8,722 bases of DNA from NCBI GenBank assembly GCA_017614625.1, contig JAGABK010000185.1:1-8722 (forward strand). Direction: 5' to 3'. The stretch is from Spirochaetales bacterium. Its GTDB lineage: Bacteria > Spirochaetota > Spirochaetia > Sphaerochaetales > Sphaerochaetaceae. The notes under the pieces are model-generated. The model was not told where the DNA came from, did not search any database, and worked only from the letters and a program-made list of their open reading frames with translations. Of the stretch, positions 1-7,779 are shown piece by piece; position 1 is the stretch's first letter; each line of letters starts with the position of its first letter. Made by a program: the position numbers and the translations under genes.

Positions 1-1395
<1,395 letters not shown>

Positions 1396-1404
1396 AGTGT
1401 TTTC

Positions 1405-1433
1405 ATTATACAGATAATAAGGAGAAACGGAAA
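1405..1433 (-). promoter_or_regulatory. Putative sigma-70-type promoter of secA
   Basis: On the minus strand a perfect TATAAT (-10) occupies 1410-1405, preceded directly by TG. A weak -35 candidate TTTCCG lies at 1433-1428 with a 17-nt spacer. Only 9 nt separate the -10 box from the secA ATG, so the predicted start of transcription is about 0-3 nt before the start codon. The -10 is convincing, the -35 is poor. Confidence 0.6.
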
Positions 1434-1438
1434 GATTG

Positions 1439-1468
1439 TTGTCAGATGAGGTGCAAATTGTGTATAAT
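1439..1468 (+). promoter_or_regulatory. Putative sigma-70-type promoter of the cvpA-holB-HK-RR-dinG operon
   Basis: TTGTCA at 1439-1444 and a perfect TATAAT at 1463-1468 are separated by 18 nt. The predicted transcription start is near 1475, leaving a leader of about 20 nt before the cvpA ATG. This leader contains the purine-rich GAGGGG at 1488-1493, which is a usable if closely spaced Shine-Dalgarno sequence. The -35 hexamer sits 5 nt from the -35 candidate of the divergent secA promoter. Confidence 0.65.
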
Positions 1469-1475
1469 TGACACA
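1459..1475. repeat. Short inverted repeat TGTGT-N7-ACACA over the cvpA -10 box
   Basis: Five-base arms TGTGT (1459-1463) and ACACA (1471-1475) flank 7 bases that include most of the TATAAT box, ending at the predicted start site. The position would suit a repressor operator. The arms resemble a CRP/FNR half-site loosely (TGTGA/TCACA), but the spacing is one base too long and the arms are short, so chance is quite possible. Confidence 0.25.
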
Positions 1476-1495
1476 GTTGGAGCGATTGAGGGGAT

Positions 1496-1984
1496 ATGAG
1501 ATACCTTACCGTACTTGACTACGTTCTCTTCGTGCTGTTCATGATCGGCGGAATCTGGGGAGCCATCAAGGGCTTCGTGGAAGAGCTGTCGACCAAGGCC
1601 GGCTTCGTCGCGGGCTTCATCCTCGCCCTGATGTTCACCCATCTTCTCAGTCCCGTCTTCTCCGAGAACCTCGGGTTCCCCGACTGGGTGGCCTCCTTCC
1701 TTGCTTATTTCGTCATATTCGTCACGGGCTACCTTCTCATGCGTATCTTCGGGGCGATAATGTCCAACATAGTCGAATCGGCTAACCTGGAAGCCGTCGA
1801 CAAGTTCCTGGGCTTCTTCCTGGGTCTTATCGAGGCCTTCCTGATGTTCGCCATCGCCGAGTACATGCTCGGCATGCAGAACCTCTTCAACATGAAGCCG
1901 ATCTTCGAGGAAAGCCTGTTCTCCAACAGGCTTATACTGCCGTTCGCCAACTGGTGCGTATCCCTTTTCAAGAGTGCCGTATGA
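1496..1984 (+). CDS. cvpA: CvpA family integral membrane protein
   Basis: This 162-residue protein is of the CvpA (colicin V production) family, small inner-membrane proteins whose molecular role is poorly defined; in E. coli the gene was found through colicin V production. The sequence shows about four hydrophobic segments, at roughly residues 8-26, 33-50, 64-86 and 102-125. The opening MRYLTVLDYVLFVLFMIGG, followed by a Gly-rich first helix and GFVEELS, is typical of the family, as is the length (about 160-180). The ATG at 1496 follows GAGGGG closely. It is the first gene of the operon and its stop TGA overlaps the next start (ATGA at 1981-1984), implying translational coupling to holB. The family call is strong; what it does in this organism is unknown. 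Confidence 0.85.
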   Translation: MRYLTVLDYVLFVLFMIGGIWGAIKGFVEELSTKAGFVAGFILALMFTHLLSPVFSENLGFPDWVASFLAYFVIFVTGYLLMRIFGAIMSNIVESANLEAVDKFLGFFLGLIEAFLMFAIAEYMLGMQNLFNMKPIFEESLFSNRLILPFANWCVSLFKSAV

Positions 1985-3084
1985 TATTCGGCGGTCTTGA
2001 GCATACACAGAAAGACATAGCTCTCGAACTCAGGTCGCTGGTACAGAGCGCCGGCATCCCCAACGCGCTTCTGTTCTGGGGCGAGCCTTATTCCGGGCGC
2101 ATGTTCGCCGCAAGGGAGCTGTGCTACGCCTGCAACGTCAGGCCCGAGAACGTGATAATCGTCTCAGACAGGAACCATGAGAGCAGGATAAGGACGGCCC
2201 TGGCGCTTTACAGGAAGAACCGCAACGCAAGCGCGCGCGAATTCCTTTCGGATACCGTCTCGGTGCTTCTGCAGCAGTATCACGGCGCTCTTCTCGAGGG
2301 AATCAGTTCGACGGCTGGAAAGAAGAAGTTCGCCGACGCCGCGGACGTCTCGGACATCCTGAGGGAACTTGAGACCAGCACGGAGGACAAGGCTCCCGCT
2401 CTGGCGGACAGGCTGGAGAAGGCCGTTCTTCCGCTGTGCGACGCCAACAGGACATCCTCCGTGTCCATAGCGCAGGTGAGGGCCGTCAGGGACTGGTGCG
2501 CGACATCGGCCATGGACGGAAGCCGAAAGTTCGTCATCCTGGAAGGACTGGAGAACGCAGGAGAGTCGGCGGTCAACGCCCTTCTGAAGATACTTGAGGA
2601 GCCGCCGGCACTCTGCCATTTCATCCTCATATCGTCCAACGCGGGCAGGATTCCTGCCACGGTGCTCAGCCGCGTGAGGCGCTTCCGCTTCAACAGCCTG
2701 GACAAGGATGCTCTTCGATACATCTACGGAAGGCTTTTCGTCGATCCTTCCAAATATCCCGACCTTGAGTCGTTCTTCCTGCAGGGAAGCGGCGCCGACG
2801 ACAGTCTTCTTCGCGAGTGCGCCGCCGCTCTTCTGGAGAAGAGGGACTTCGACCTTCCGGCGCTTACGGCGGAGCTCGAGAAGACGCAGATGTGGGACAG
2901 GTTCTTCTCCCTGGTTCTCCAGGAGACGGAGAGGGCCTTCAACGAAGGGCGCCTTGGGCAGAGGATGACGCAGTACATAACCGACTGCATCAATGACGCC
3001 GTGATCAAGGGCGGCACATTCAACCAGACGAGGCGCCTGACTTTCGACTATGTCGTGTTCAGGATCAGGGAGGTCAACAGATGA
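1981..3084 (+). CDS. holB: DNA polymerase III delta' subunit (clamp loader), AAA+ family
   Basis: This 367-residue protein is a delta'/DnaX-type AAA+ clamp-loader subunit; delta' is the stator that helps load the beta sliding clamp during replication. Diagnostic stretches are FGGLEHTQ at the start, NALLKILEEPP at about 199-209, and the sensor-1 region ISSNAGRIPATVLSR followed by VRRFRF. The Walker A region (about residues 34-40, GEPYSGR) lacks the Lys-Thr pair, as expected of non-ATP-binding delta'. The SRC motif reads SRV, keeping Arg231 but losing the Cys. Only two cysteines (48, 51) remain of the usual four-cysteine zinc module. An in-frame ATG exists upstream at 1954 but lies inside cvpA; the ATG at 1981 overlaps the cvpA stop and gives the normal N-terminus. 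The tail is divergent, so DnaX-like paralogue remains a minor alternative. Confidence 0.85.
   Translation: MIFGGLEHTQKDIALELRSLVQSAGIPNALLFWGEPYSGRMFAARELCYACNVRPENVIIVSDRNHESRIRTALALYRKNRNASAREFLSDTVSVLLQQYHGALLEGISSTAGKKKFADAADVSDILRELETSTEDKAPALADRLEKAVLPLCDANRTSSVSIAQVRAVRDWCATSAMDGSRKFVILEGLENAGESAVNALLKILEEPPALCHFILISSNAGRIPATVLSRVRRFRFNSLDKDALRYIYGRLFVDPSKYPDLESFFLQGSGADDSLLRECAAALLEKRDFDLPALTAELEKTQMWDRFFSLVLQETERAFNEGRLGQRMTQYITDCINDAVIKGGTFNQTRRLTFDYVVFRIREVNR
3068..3073 (+). promoter_or_regulatory. Shine-Dalgarno sequence of the histidine kinase gene
   Basis: GGGAGG lies 7 nt before the ATG at 3081, inside the end of holB. It supports that start and shows the kinase can be translated by its own initiation as well as by coupling through the overlapping ATGA. 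Confidence 0.7.
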
Positions 3085-4250
3085 GCCAGTTTGTCAAGAA
3101 GGCTTCCAGCAAGATCGCCAAGATGTCGGACGAGGAGATCCGGCGCATAATAGAGACCCAGAGCAGCGAGCTGAAGATACGCAACACGGTACTGGACATG
3201 TCATTCGAGGGCAATCTCCTCGTGGATGCCAACGAGACCGTGCTCTATATGAACGATACGATGAAGAGCCTCATCCCAATGCCCCAGTACCGCAAGTATC
3301 AGGGCCAGAAGCTCTCGCGCCTCATATCCAATGCCGAGATCGTGGAGTTCATCAGGTCCTTCATGAAGGGAAGCAAGGATTCGGACTCGGAGGTCTTCGA
3401 GTTCGATTTCCCCGGCGAGGGCATCAAGTCCGTCGACTGCTCGGCAGGCAGGGTCAAGGACCCGGAGAGCTGTCTGTTCTCCTTCAGGGACGTGACGTTC
3501 TTCAAGCGCTTCCGCGAGGAGTTCAGGCGCAACGAGAGCCTGGCGCAGATGACAACGATGGCCGCGGGAGTGGCCCATGAGATAAAGAACCCCCTTGCAT
3601 CGATATCGATCTACCTGCAGCTGATGGACAAGCTGATGGAGAAGAAAGGCTCGATGACGCGCGAGGAGGCCAAGAAGTACCTTGACGTGGTGAGCGAGGA
3701 GGTGGACAGGATCAACCGCATAGCCGTTGATTTCCTTTTCGCCGTCAAGCCCATGAAGGTGGACCTCTCGCCGTGCGGCGCCAACGACATCGTCCGAAAG
3801 ACCATGGAGGTGGTGGCACCGGAACTGGAGGAGAAGGGAATAGCTCTGAAGCTGAATCTGGCCACATCGCTTCCCAAGGTGTTCGCGGACTCGTCGCTGA
3901 TGCAGCAGTCGCTTCTGAACCTGGTGAAGAACGCCATGCAGGCCATGCCGGAGGACCGGAAGGACCCGTGCATCACCGTAAGCACCTACATGGATTCGGA
4001 CATGGTGAAGCTCTCCGTAGCAGACAACGGGTGCGGAATGACCGAGGAGCAGATGAGCAAGATATTCGAGCCGTACTACACGACCAAGTCGTCCGGCACG
4101 GGTCTGGGGCTCACGGTGCTGTTCAAGATCATGAAGCAGCACGGAGGGGACGTGACGGTGCATTCGGTCTACGGGGAGGGGTCGGAGTTCATCCTTCAGA
4201 TTCCGGTTCCGCAGAACGAGCGCTTCAGGATCACGGACGGAGGTAAATGA
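3081..4250 (+). CDS. Cytoplasmic PAS-domain sensor histidine kinase (NtrB/AtoS-like)
   Basis: This 389-residue kinase autophosphorylates on histidine and should pass the phosphate to the regulator encoded next. A short charged N-terminal helix (1-34) precedes a PAS-like sensor domain (about 35-140, ending FRDVTFFKRF). The dimerisation/phosphoacceptor domain has the H-box GVAHEIKNPLASI with His166. The ATPase domain shows an N-box (N280, N284), G1 DNGCGM at 315-320, the F-box region IFEPYYTTK and G2 GTGLGL at 339-344, so it looks fully active. There is no signal peptide or membrane segment: the sensor is soluble and probably reads a cytoplasmic cue through PAS; Cys120 and Cys131 are the only conspicuous reactive residues there. 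The gene overlaps holB (ATGA) and the regulator. The arrangement recalls Hk2 of Borrelia, from memory. Confidence 0.93.
   Translation: MSQFVKKASSKIAKMSDEEIRRIIETQSSELKIRNTVLDMSFEGNLLVDANETVLYMNDTMKSLIPMPQYRKYQGQKLSRLISNAEIVEFIRSFMKGSKDSDSEVFEFDFPGEGIKSVDCSAGRVKDPESCLFSFRDVTFFKRFREEFRRNESLAQMTTMAAGVAHEIKNPLASISIYLQLMDKLMEKKGSMTREEAKKYLDVVSEEVDRINRIAVDFLFAVKPMKVDLSPCGANDIVRKTMEVVAPELEEKGIALKLNLATSLPKVFADSSLMQQSLLNLVKNAMQAMPEDRKDPCITVSTYMDSDMVKLSVADNGCGMTEEQMSKIFEPYYTTKSSGTGLGLTVLFKIMKQHGGDVTVHSVYGEGSEFILQIPVPQNERFRITDGGK
4239..4243 (+). promoter_or_regulatory. Shine-Dalgarno sequence deciding the response-regulator start
   Basis: GGAGG ends 3 nt before the ATG at 4247 and 6 nt before the ATG at 4250. 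The second spacing is the better one, so the second of the two tandem ATG codons is preferred; the two choices differ by one methionine. Confidence 0.65.
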
Positions 4251-5614
4251 TGAAGAGATCGATTCTTGTCGTCGACGATGAGAAATACATACGCGAAGGT
4301 CTTGCGTCAGCACTGGAGCTTGACGGATACAACGGGCTTCAGGCCGAAAGCGGCGAGGAGGCCTGGAAGATCATCAACAGCGAACCCGTTGACATGGTCA
4401 TAACGGACCTCCGCATGCCGGGCATGGGAGGCGCGGAGCTTCTCAGGAAGATCTACACCACCTATCCGACCATCCCGGTCGTCGTCCTTACGGGTCACGG
4501 AACGATCGAGGACGCCGTTGCGGCCATGCAGAACGGAGCGGTGGACTTCCTCACAAAGCCGGTCAACCTGGACCATCTTTCGGTGCTCATCAAGCGCTCC
4601 CTGTCCTCCAAGGACATGGCCCAGAAGAACCGCGAGCTCATGACGGAACTCGAGAACCTGAAAAGAAAAAGCGGGTACTCGAACATCATCGGCAAGAGCT
4701 CCAAGGTGCAGAAGCTCATAGAGACAATCCAGCAGATAGCTCCCTCGCGCGTCTCGGTCCTCATCACGGGCGAAAGCGGCGTGGGAAAGGAGCTTGTTGC
4801 CGACGCCATAGTCAATTACTCGGACAGGCGCGACAAGCCTTTCGTCAAGGTTCACTGCGCAGCGCTTAACTCCAACCTGCTCGAGAGCGAGCTGTTCGGC
4901 CATGTGAAGGGCGCCTTCACCGGTGCCGTGGCGGACAAGAAGGGACGTTTCGAGCTGGCCGACGGAGGAACTATCTTCCTGGATGAGATCGGAGAGATCG
5001 ACCAGAGCACGCAGATCAAGCTTCTGCGCGTCCTTCAGGAACGGGAGTTCGAGAAGGTCGGCGGAGAGAAGACAATAAAGACTGACGTCCGCGTCATAGC
5101 AGCCACCAACAGGAACCTGGAGGAGGAGATAAAGAAGGGCAACTTCCGCGAGGACCTCTACTACAGGCTCAACGTCGTCAGCCTCAACGTCCCGCCGCTT
5201 CGCGAGAGGAAGGAGGACATCTTCCTTCTGGCTACGGCCTTCCTCAAGCAGTTCTGCGAGGAGAACAACAAGAAGATCGTCGGCTTCTCCAACGAGGCCG
5301 GAAGCGCCCTTGCGGCCTACGACTGGCCCGGCAACATCAGGGAACTGCGCAACTGCGTCGAAAGCGCCGTGGTCATGAGCCGCAACGACCAGATTGAGCT
5401 GGCCGACCTTCCGCCTGCCGTGAGCAGGGCCAAGGGCGGCAACACCATAGAGATCGAGCTCGGAACCACCATGGACGATGCCGAGAAGAAGATCATCATG
5501 GGCACCGTGGCCTTCTGCAAGGGCAACAAGTCCAGGGCCGCGGACGTACTGGGACTGGGACGCAAGACCATTATCCGCAAGATGCAGGAATACGAAGCCG
5601 GACGCTCCGAGTAA
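4250..5614 (+). CDS. Sigma-54-dependent response regulator (NtrC/AtoC/Rrp2-like)
   Basis: This 454-residue bacterial enhancer-binding protein activates sigma-54 RNA polymerase when phosphorylated. The receiver domain (about 4-120) has the acidic pair D9/D10, phosphoacceptor D53 in DLRMPGMGG, T81 and K103. After a coiled linker, the AAA+ domain shows Walker A GESGVGKE (174-181), the sigma-54-contacting loop GAFTGA (221-226), Walker B IFLDEIGE, sensor I ATN (285-287), the Arg finger region NFREDLYYRL and sensor II WPGNIRELRN (359-368). A Fis-type helix-turn-helix closes the protein (GNKSRAADVLGLGRKTI). Every functional motif is intact, so the organism should encode RpoN. The gene starts over the kinase stop (TGATG; ATG at 4247 is the alternative start), marking the two as a cognate pair. 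Targets are not visible here. Confidence 0.96.
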   Translation: MKRSILVVDDEKYIREGLASALELDGYNGLQAESGEEAWKIINSEPVDMVITDLRMPGMGGAELLRKIYTTYPTIPVVVLTGHGTIEDAVAAMQNGAVDFLTKPVNLDHLSVLIKRSLSSKDMAQKNRELMTELENLKRKSGYSNIIGKSSKVQKLIETIQQIAPSRVSVLITGESGVGKELVADAIVNYSDRRDKPFVKVHCAALNSNLLESELFGHVKGAFTGAVADKKGRFELADGGTIFLDEIGEIDQSTQIKLLRVLQEREFEKVGGEKTIKTDVRVIAATNRNLEEEIKKGNFREDLYYRLNVVSLNVPPLRERKEDIFLLATAFLKQFCEENNKKIVGFSNEAGSALAAYDWPGNIRELRNCVESAVVMSRNDQIELADLPPAVSRAKGGNTIEIELGTTMDDAEKKIIMGTVAFCKGNKSRAADVLGLGRKTIIRKMQEYEAGRSE

Positions 5615-5619
5615 GCCAG

Positions 5620-7722
5620 ATGACCGACCAGGAGCTTTTCGGCATATTCGACCAGGGAGGGTTGCTCAGCAGCAACCTCGACTCATTTGAATTCCGCGAG
5701 GGCCAGCTTCTCATGGCCCGCGACGTGCTGGAATGCTACAGGCAGAACGGAATAGGGGCCATAGAGGCCGGAACGGGCATAGGAAAGAGCTTCGCTTACC
5801 TGGTGCCCGCGCTGTTCTACGCCTTCGAGGACAAGTCGGACAGGACCGTCATAGCGACATCGACCATAAACCTTCAGAAACAGCTGATGGACAAGGACCT
5901 GCCGGCCCTGTTCAGGACCCTGGGCAAGGACTGCCCGGTGGCCATAGCGGTGGGAAGGAACAACTACCTGTGCCTGAGGCGCCTGGCGGAGGAGGTGAAG
6001 GCCAACGAGCTTTACGCCTACGACGGAGTTTCGGACATCTCGCTGCTGAACAGCTTCGCCGCGGAGACCGAAAGCGGACTGCGGACGGACTACCGGGGGC
6101 GACTGGACTTCCAGGTCTGGAGCTCGGTTTGCTCGGATTCCGATTTCTGCATGGGCGGAAAGTGCCCGTACTTCACCGACTGCTTCTATTTCAAGGCCAA
6201 GAAGAAGCTCTCCGAGGCTTCGGTGATAATCTGCAACCACCATCTGCTGTTCGTGGACAGCAACACGCGCTTCGAGAACAGCATAGACTACAGCGACGAC
6301 GCCATCCTGCCGCCTTTCAGGCATCTTGTCATAGACGAGGCGCACAACATGGAACGCCATGCCACCGACCTGTTCACAAGCACGTATTCGGCATACTCTC
6401 TCAGACGCCAGATGGATTTCCTCTATGACAACAGGGGAATCAGGGGCCTGGGGACGGGAAGGATGCTTGAGGAGCTCAGGCCGTTCTGCAATGACGAGCA
6501 GCTGTACAACGAGATCCTGGATTTCTTCGCGCTGGTGCGCGCAAAGGCCGAGACGCTTAACATGGCCACGCTGAACCTGCTGGAGTACAACAAGCTGGCC
6601 CATCTGCTTGTGACCAAGGCCAACGTCGGACGTATCGTGGCAGAGGTAGGAGGAGCCGCAGGTGATGTGGTTGAGAACGGAGGGCGCCTCGTGGCCCGGC
6701 TGGAACGCTTCGCCTCGCTTCTCAAGCTGGAGGAGAACCAGATGTTCAGGGCAGAGGAGTTCCTTGTGCACGTCTCGCGCATATCGGACATCCTGGACCG
6801 CCTGAAGACCTTCATGGACTGGGAGCACTGGGACGAGGACATCCATTATCTGGACATAGAGAAGCACGGGGCCAACCGCTACGTGACGTTCAACATAGCG
6901 CCTCTTGAGGTCTCGGACATCCTTGCCGACGCCCTGTTCAGGAAACTGGATTCGGTGATCTGCACCAGCGCCACGCTGGACCTGCACGACGATTTCACCT
7001 ACTGGAGCTCGGGCGTGGGCCTTCCGATCGAGGGCAGGCCGTACCTGCGCAAGGTCTATCCTTCGCCCTTCGACTACCGCAACCGCCTGATGCTGCTGAC
7101 GCCCTTCGACACCCCGACATTCTCACGCGAGAAGGAGGCCGAGTACGCCGACTTCACCTGCGAGACCGTCTACGATGCCGTATCGAGTTCGGGAGGAGGG
7201 GCACTGGTGCTGTTCACCAGCTTCCGCCTTCTGGAGTACGTCTACGAGAAGCTCAAACCCCGGTTCTCGGTCATGGGACTTTCCACGCTGAAGCAGGGGG
7301 ACAACGACCGCTATGCGCTTCTGGAGCAGTTCAAGGAGGACGAGGACAGCGTCCTGTTCGCCACGGACAGTTTCTGGGAAGGCGTCGACGCCCCGGGCAA
7401 CACCCTGAGGATGGTCATAATCACCAAGCTGCCTTTCCGCATGCCGGACGACCCGATCTACAAGGCCCGTTACTCAAAGCTGGAGGAGGACGGAAAGAGC
7501 GGCTTCTACTGCCTGTCTCTTCCCGATGCCACCATGCGCCTGAAGCAGGGATACGGACGTCTCATGAGGCACACCACGGACAAGGGCATAGTCCTGATCC
7601 TGGACTCCCGCATAATCTCAAAGAGCTACGGCGCCCTCATGCTCAGGTCTTTGCCTGAAAGCTACCATCCTGAGACGGAGACAAAGAGCCTCGGGCAGAA
7701 GATTGAGAGCTTCCTGTTCTGA
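5620..7722 (+). CDS. dinG: DinG-family ATP-dependent DNA helicase with Fe-S cluster
   Basis: This 700-residue protein is a superfamily 2, XPD-like 5'-3' DNA helicase of the DinG type, thought to unwind R-loops, D-loops and other repair or replication intermediates. Walker A EAGTGIGKS is at 49-57 and DEAH at 239-242. Cysteines 118, 177, 182 and 188 have the spacing expected of the DinG [4Fe-4S] ligands (last three spaced 5 and 6, as in E. coli from memory); Cys171 is extra. Motifs in the second RecA fold are present: CTSATL, SFWEGVDAPG and GYGRLMR. There is no N-terminal exonuclease domain of the Firmicute type, and the length matches E. coli DinG (about 716). The gene follows the regulator by 5 bases with no clear Shine-Dalgarno sequence, so it is probably translated by coupling. 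YoaA is a close alternative name. Confidence 0.9.
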   Translation: MTDQELFGIFDQGGLLSSNLDSFEFREGQLLMARDVLECYRQNGIGAIEAGTGIGKSFAYLVPALFYAFEDKSDRTVIATSTINLQKQLMDKDLPALFRTLGKDCPVAIAVGRNNYLCLRRLAEEVKANELYAYDGVSDISLLNSFAAETESGLRTDYRGRLDFQVWSSVCSDSDFCMGGKCPYFTDCFYFKAKKKLSEASVIICNHHLLFVDSNTRFENSIDYSDDAILPPFRHLVIDEAHNMERHATDLFTSTYSAYSLRRQMDFLYDNRGIRGLGTGRMLEELRPFCNDEQLYNEILDFFALVRAKAETLNMATLNLLEYNKLAHLLVTKANVGRIVAEVGGAAGDVVENGGRLVARLERFASLLKLEENQMFRAEEFLVHVSRISDILDRLKTFMDWEHWDEDIHYLDIEKHGANRYVTFNIAPLEVSDILADALFRKLDSVICTSATLDLHDDFTYWSSGVGLPIEGRPYLRKVYPSPFDYRNRLMLLTPFDTPTFSREKEAEYADFTCETVYDAVSSSGGGALVLFTSFRLLEYVYEKLKPRFSVMGLSTLKQGDNDRYALLEQFKEDEDSVLFATDSFWEGVDAPGNTLRMVIITKLPFRMPDDPIYKARYSKLEEDGKSGFYCLSLPDATMRLKQGYGRLMRHTTDKGIVLILDSRIISKSYGALMLRSLPESYHPETETKSLGQKIESFLF

Positions 7723-7736
7723 AGCGTTTATCTGTA

Positions 7737-7761
7737 AATTTTGGTTGTTCTCTGCAAAATT
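7737..7761. repeat. AT-rich inverted repeat (AATTTTG-N11-CAAAATT) around a -35 box; candidate operator
   Basis: Perfect 7-base arms AATTTTG (7737-7743) and CAAAATT (7755-7761) flank 11 bases containing the TTGTTC -35 candidate of the gene starting at 7780. No T-run follows and the loop is long, so it does not look like a terminator for dinG. A dimeric DNA-binding protein bound here would block the promoter; the winged-helix protein encoded just downstream is the obvious candidate for autoregulation (inference). Confidence 0.4.
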
Positions 7762-7773
7762 CAATGCTAGTAT
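7745..7773 (+). promoter_or_regulatory. Putative extended -10 promoter of the AbiEi-like gene; predicts a leaderless mRNA
   Basis: TTGTTC (7745-7750) is followed after 17 nt by TAGTAT (7768-7773), which has a TGC just before it, giving the extended -10 form TGnTAnnnT. The predicted transcription start, about 7 nt beyond the -10 box, falls on the ATG at 7780 itself. No Shine-Dalgarno sequence precedes that ATG. Confidence 0.6.
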
Positions 7774-7779
7774 ACCCAT

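Noticed and set aside
1459..1475. A CRP/FNR binding site at the cvpA promoter.
   Set aside because: The TGTGT/ACACA arms are 7 rather than 6 bases apart and deviate from the TGTGA consensus; it is kept only as an unspecified weak repeat.
1954..1980. A longer start for holB at 1954.
   Set aside because: It would add nine residues encoded within the cvpA C-terminus; the ATG at 1981 gives the family-typical N-terminus and the same ATGA overlap seen at the next junction.
3201..4313. Long minus-strand open reading frame of 370 codons opposite the histidine kinase.
   Set aside because: It is antisense to an intact kinase, is rich in His, Arg and Leu as expected of a shadow frame, and has no recognisable domain.
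5683..6987. Long minus-strand open reading frame of 434 codons opposite dinG.
   Set aside because: It is antisense to a clear helicase gene whose motifs are all intact, its translation resembles no family, and GC-rich coding DNA often leaves such open antisense frames.
7742..7755. Sigma-54-like promoter (TGG ... TGC) upstream of the AbiEi-like gene, tempting because a sigma-54 activator is encoded nearby.
   Set aside because: Only 9 bases separate the GG and GC elements, while sigma-54 promoters need 10 almost without exception. The extended -10 promoter over the same DNA fits better.
7723..7761. The inverted repeat after dinG as a rho-independent terminator.
   Set aside because: The stem is AT-only apart from one pair, the loop is 11 nt and no T-run follows, so a terminator is unlikely; an operator reading is preferred.
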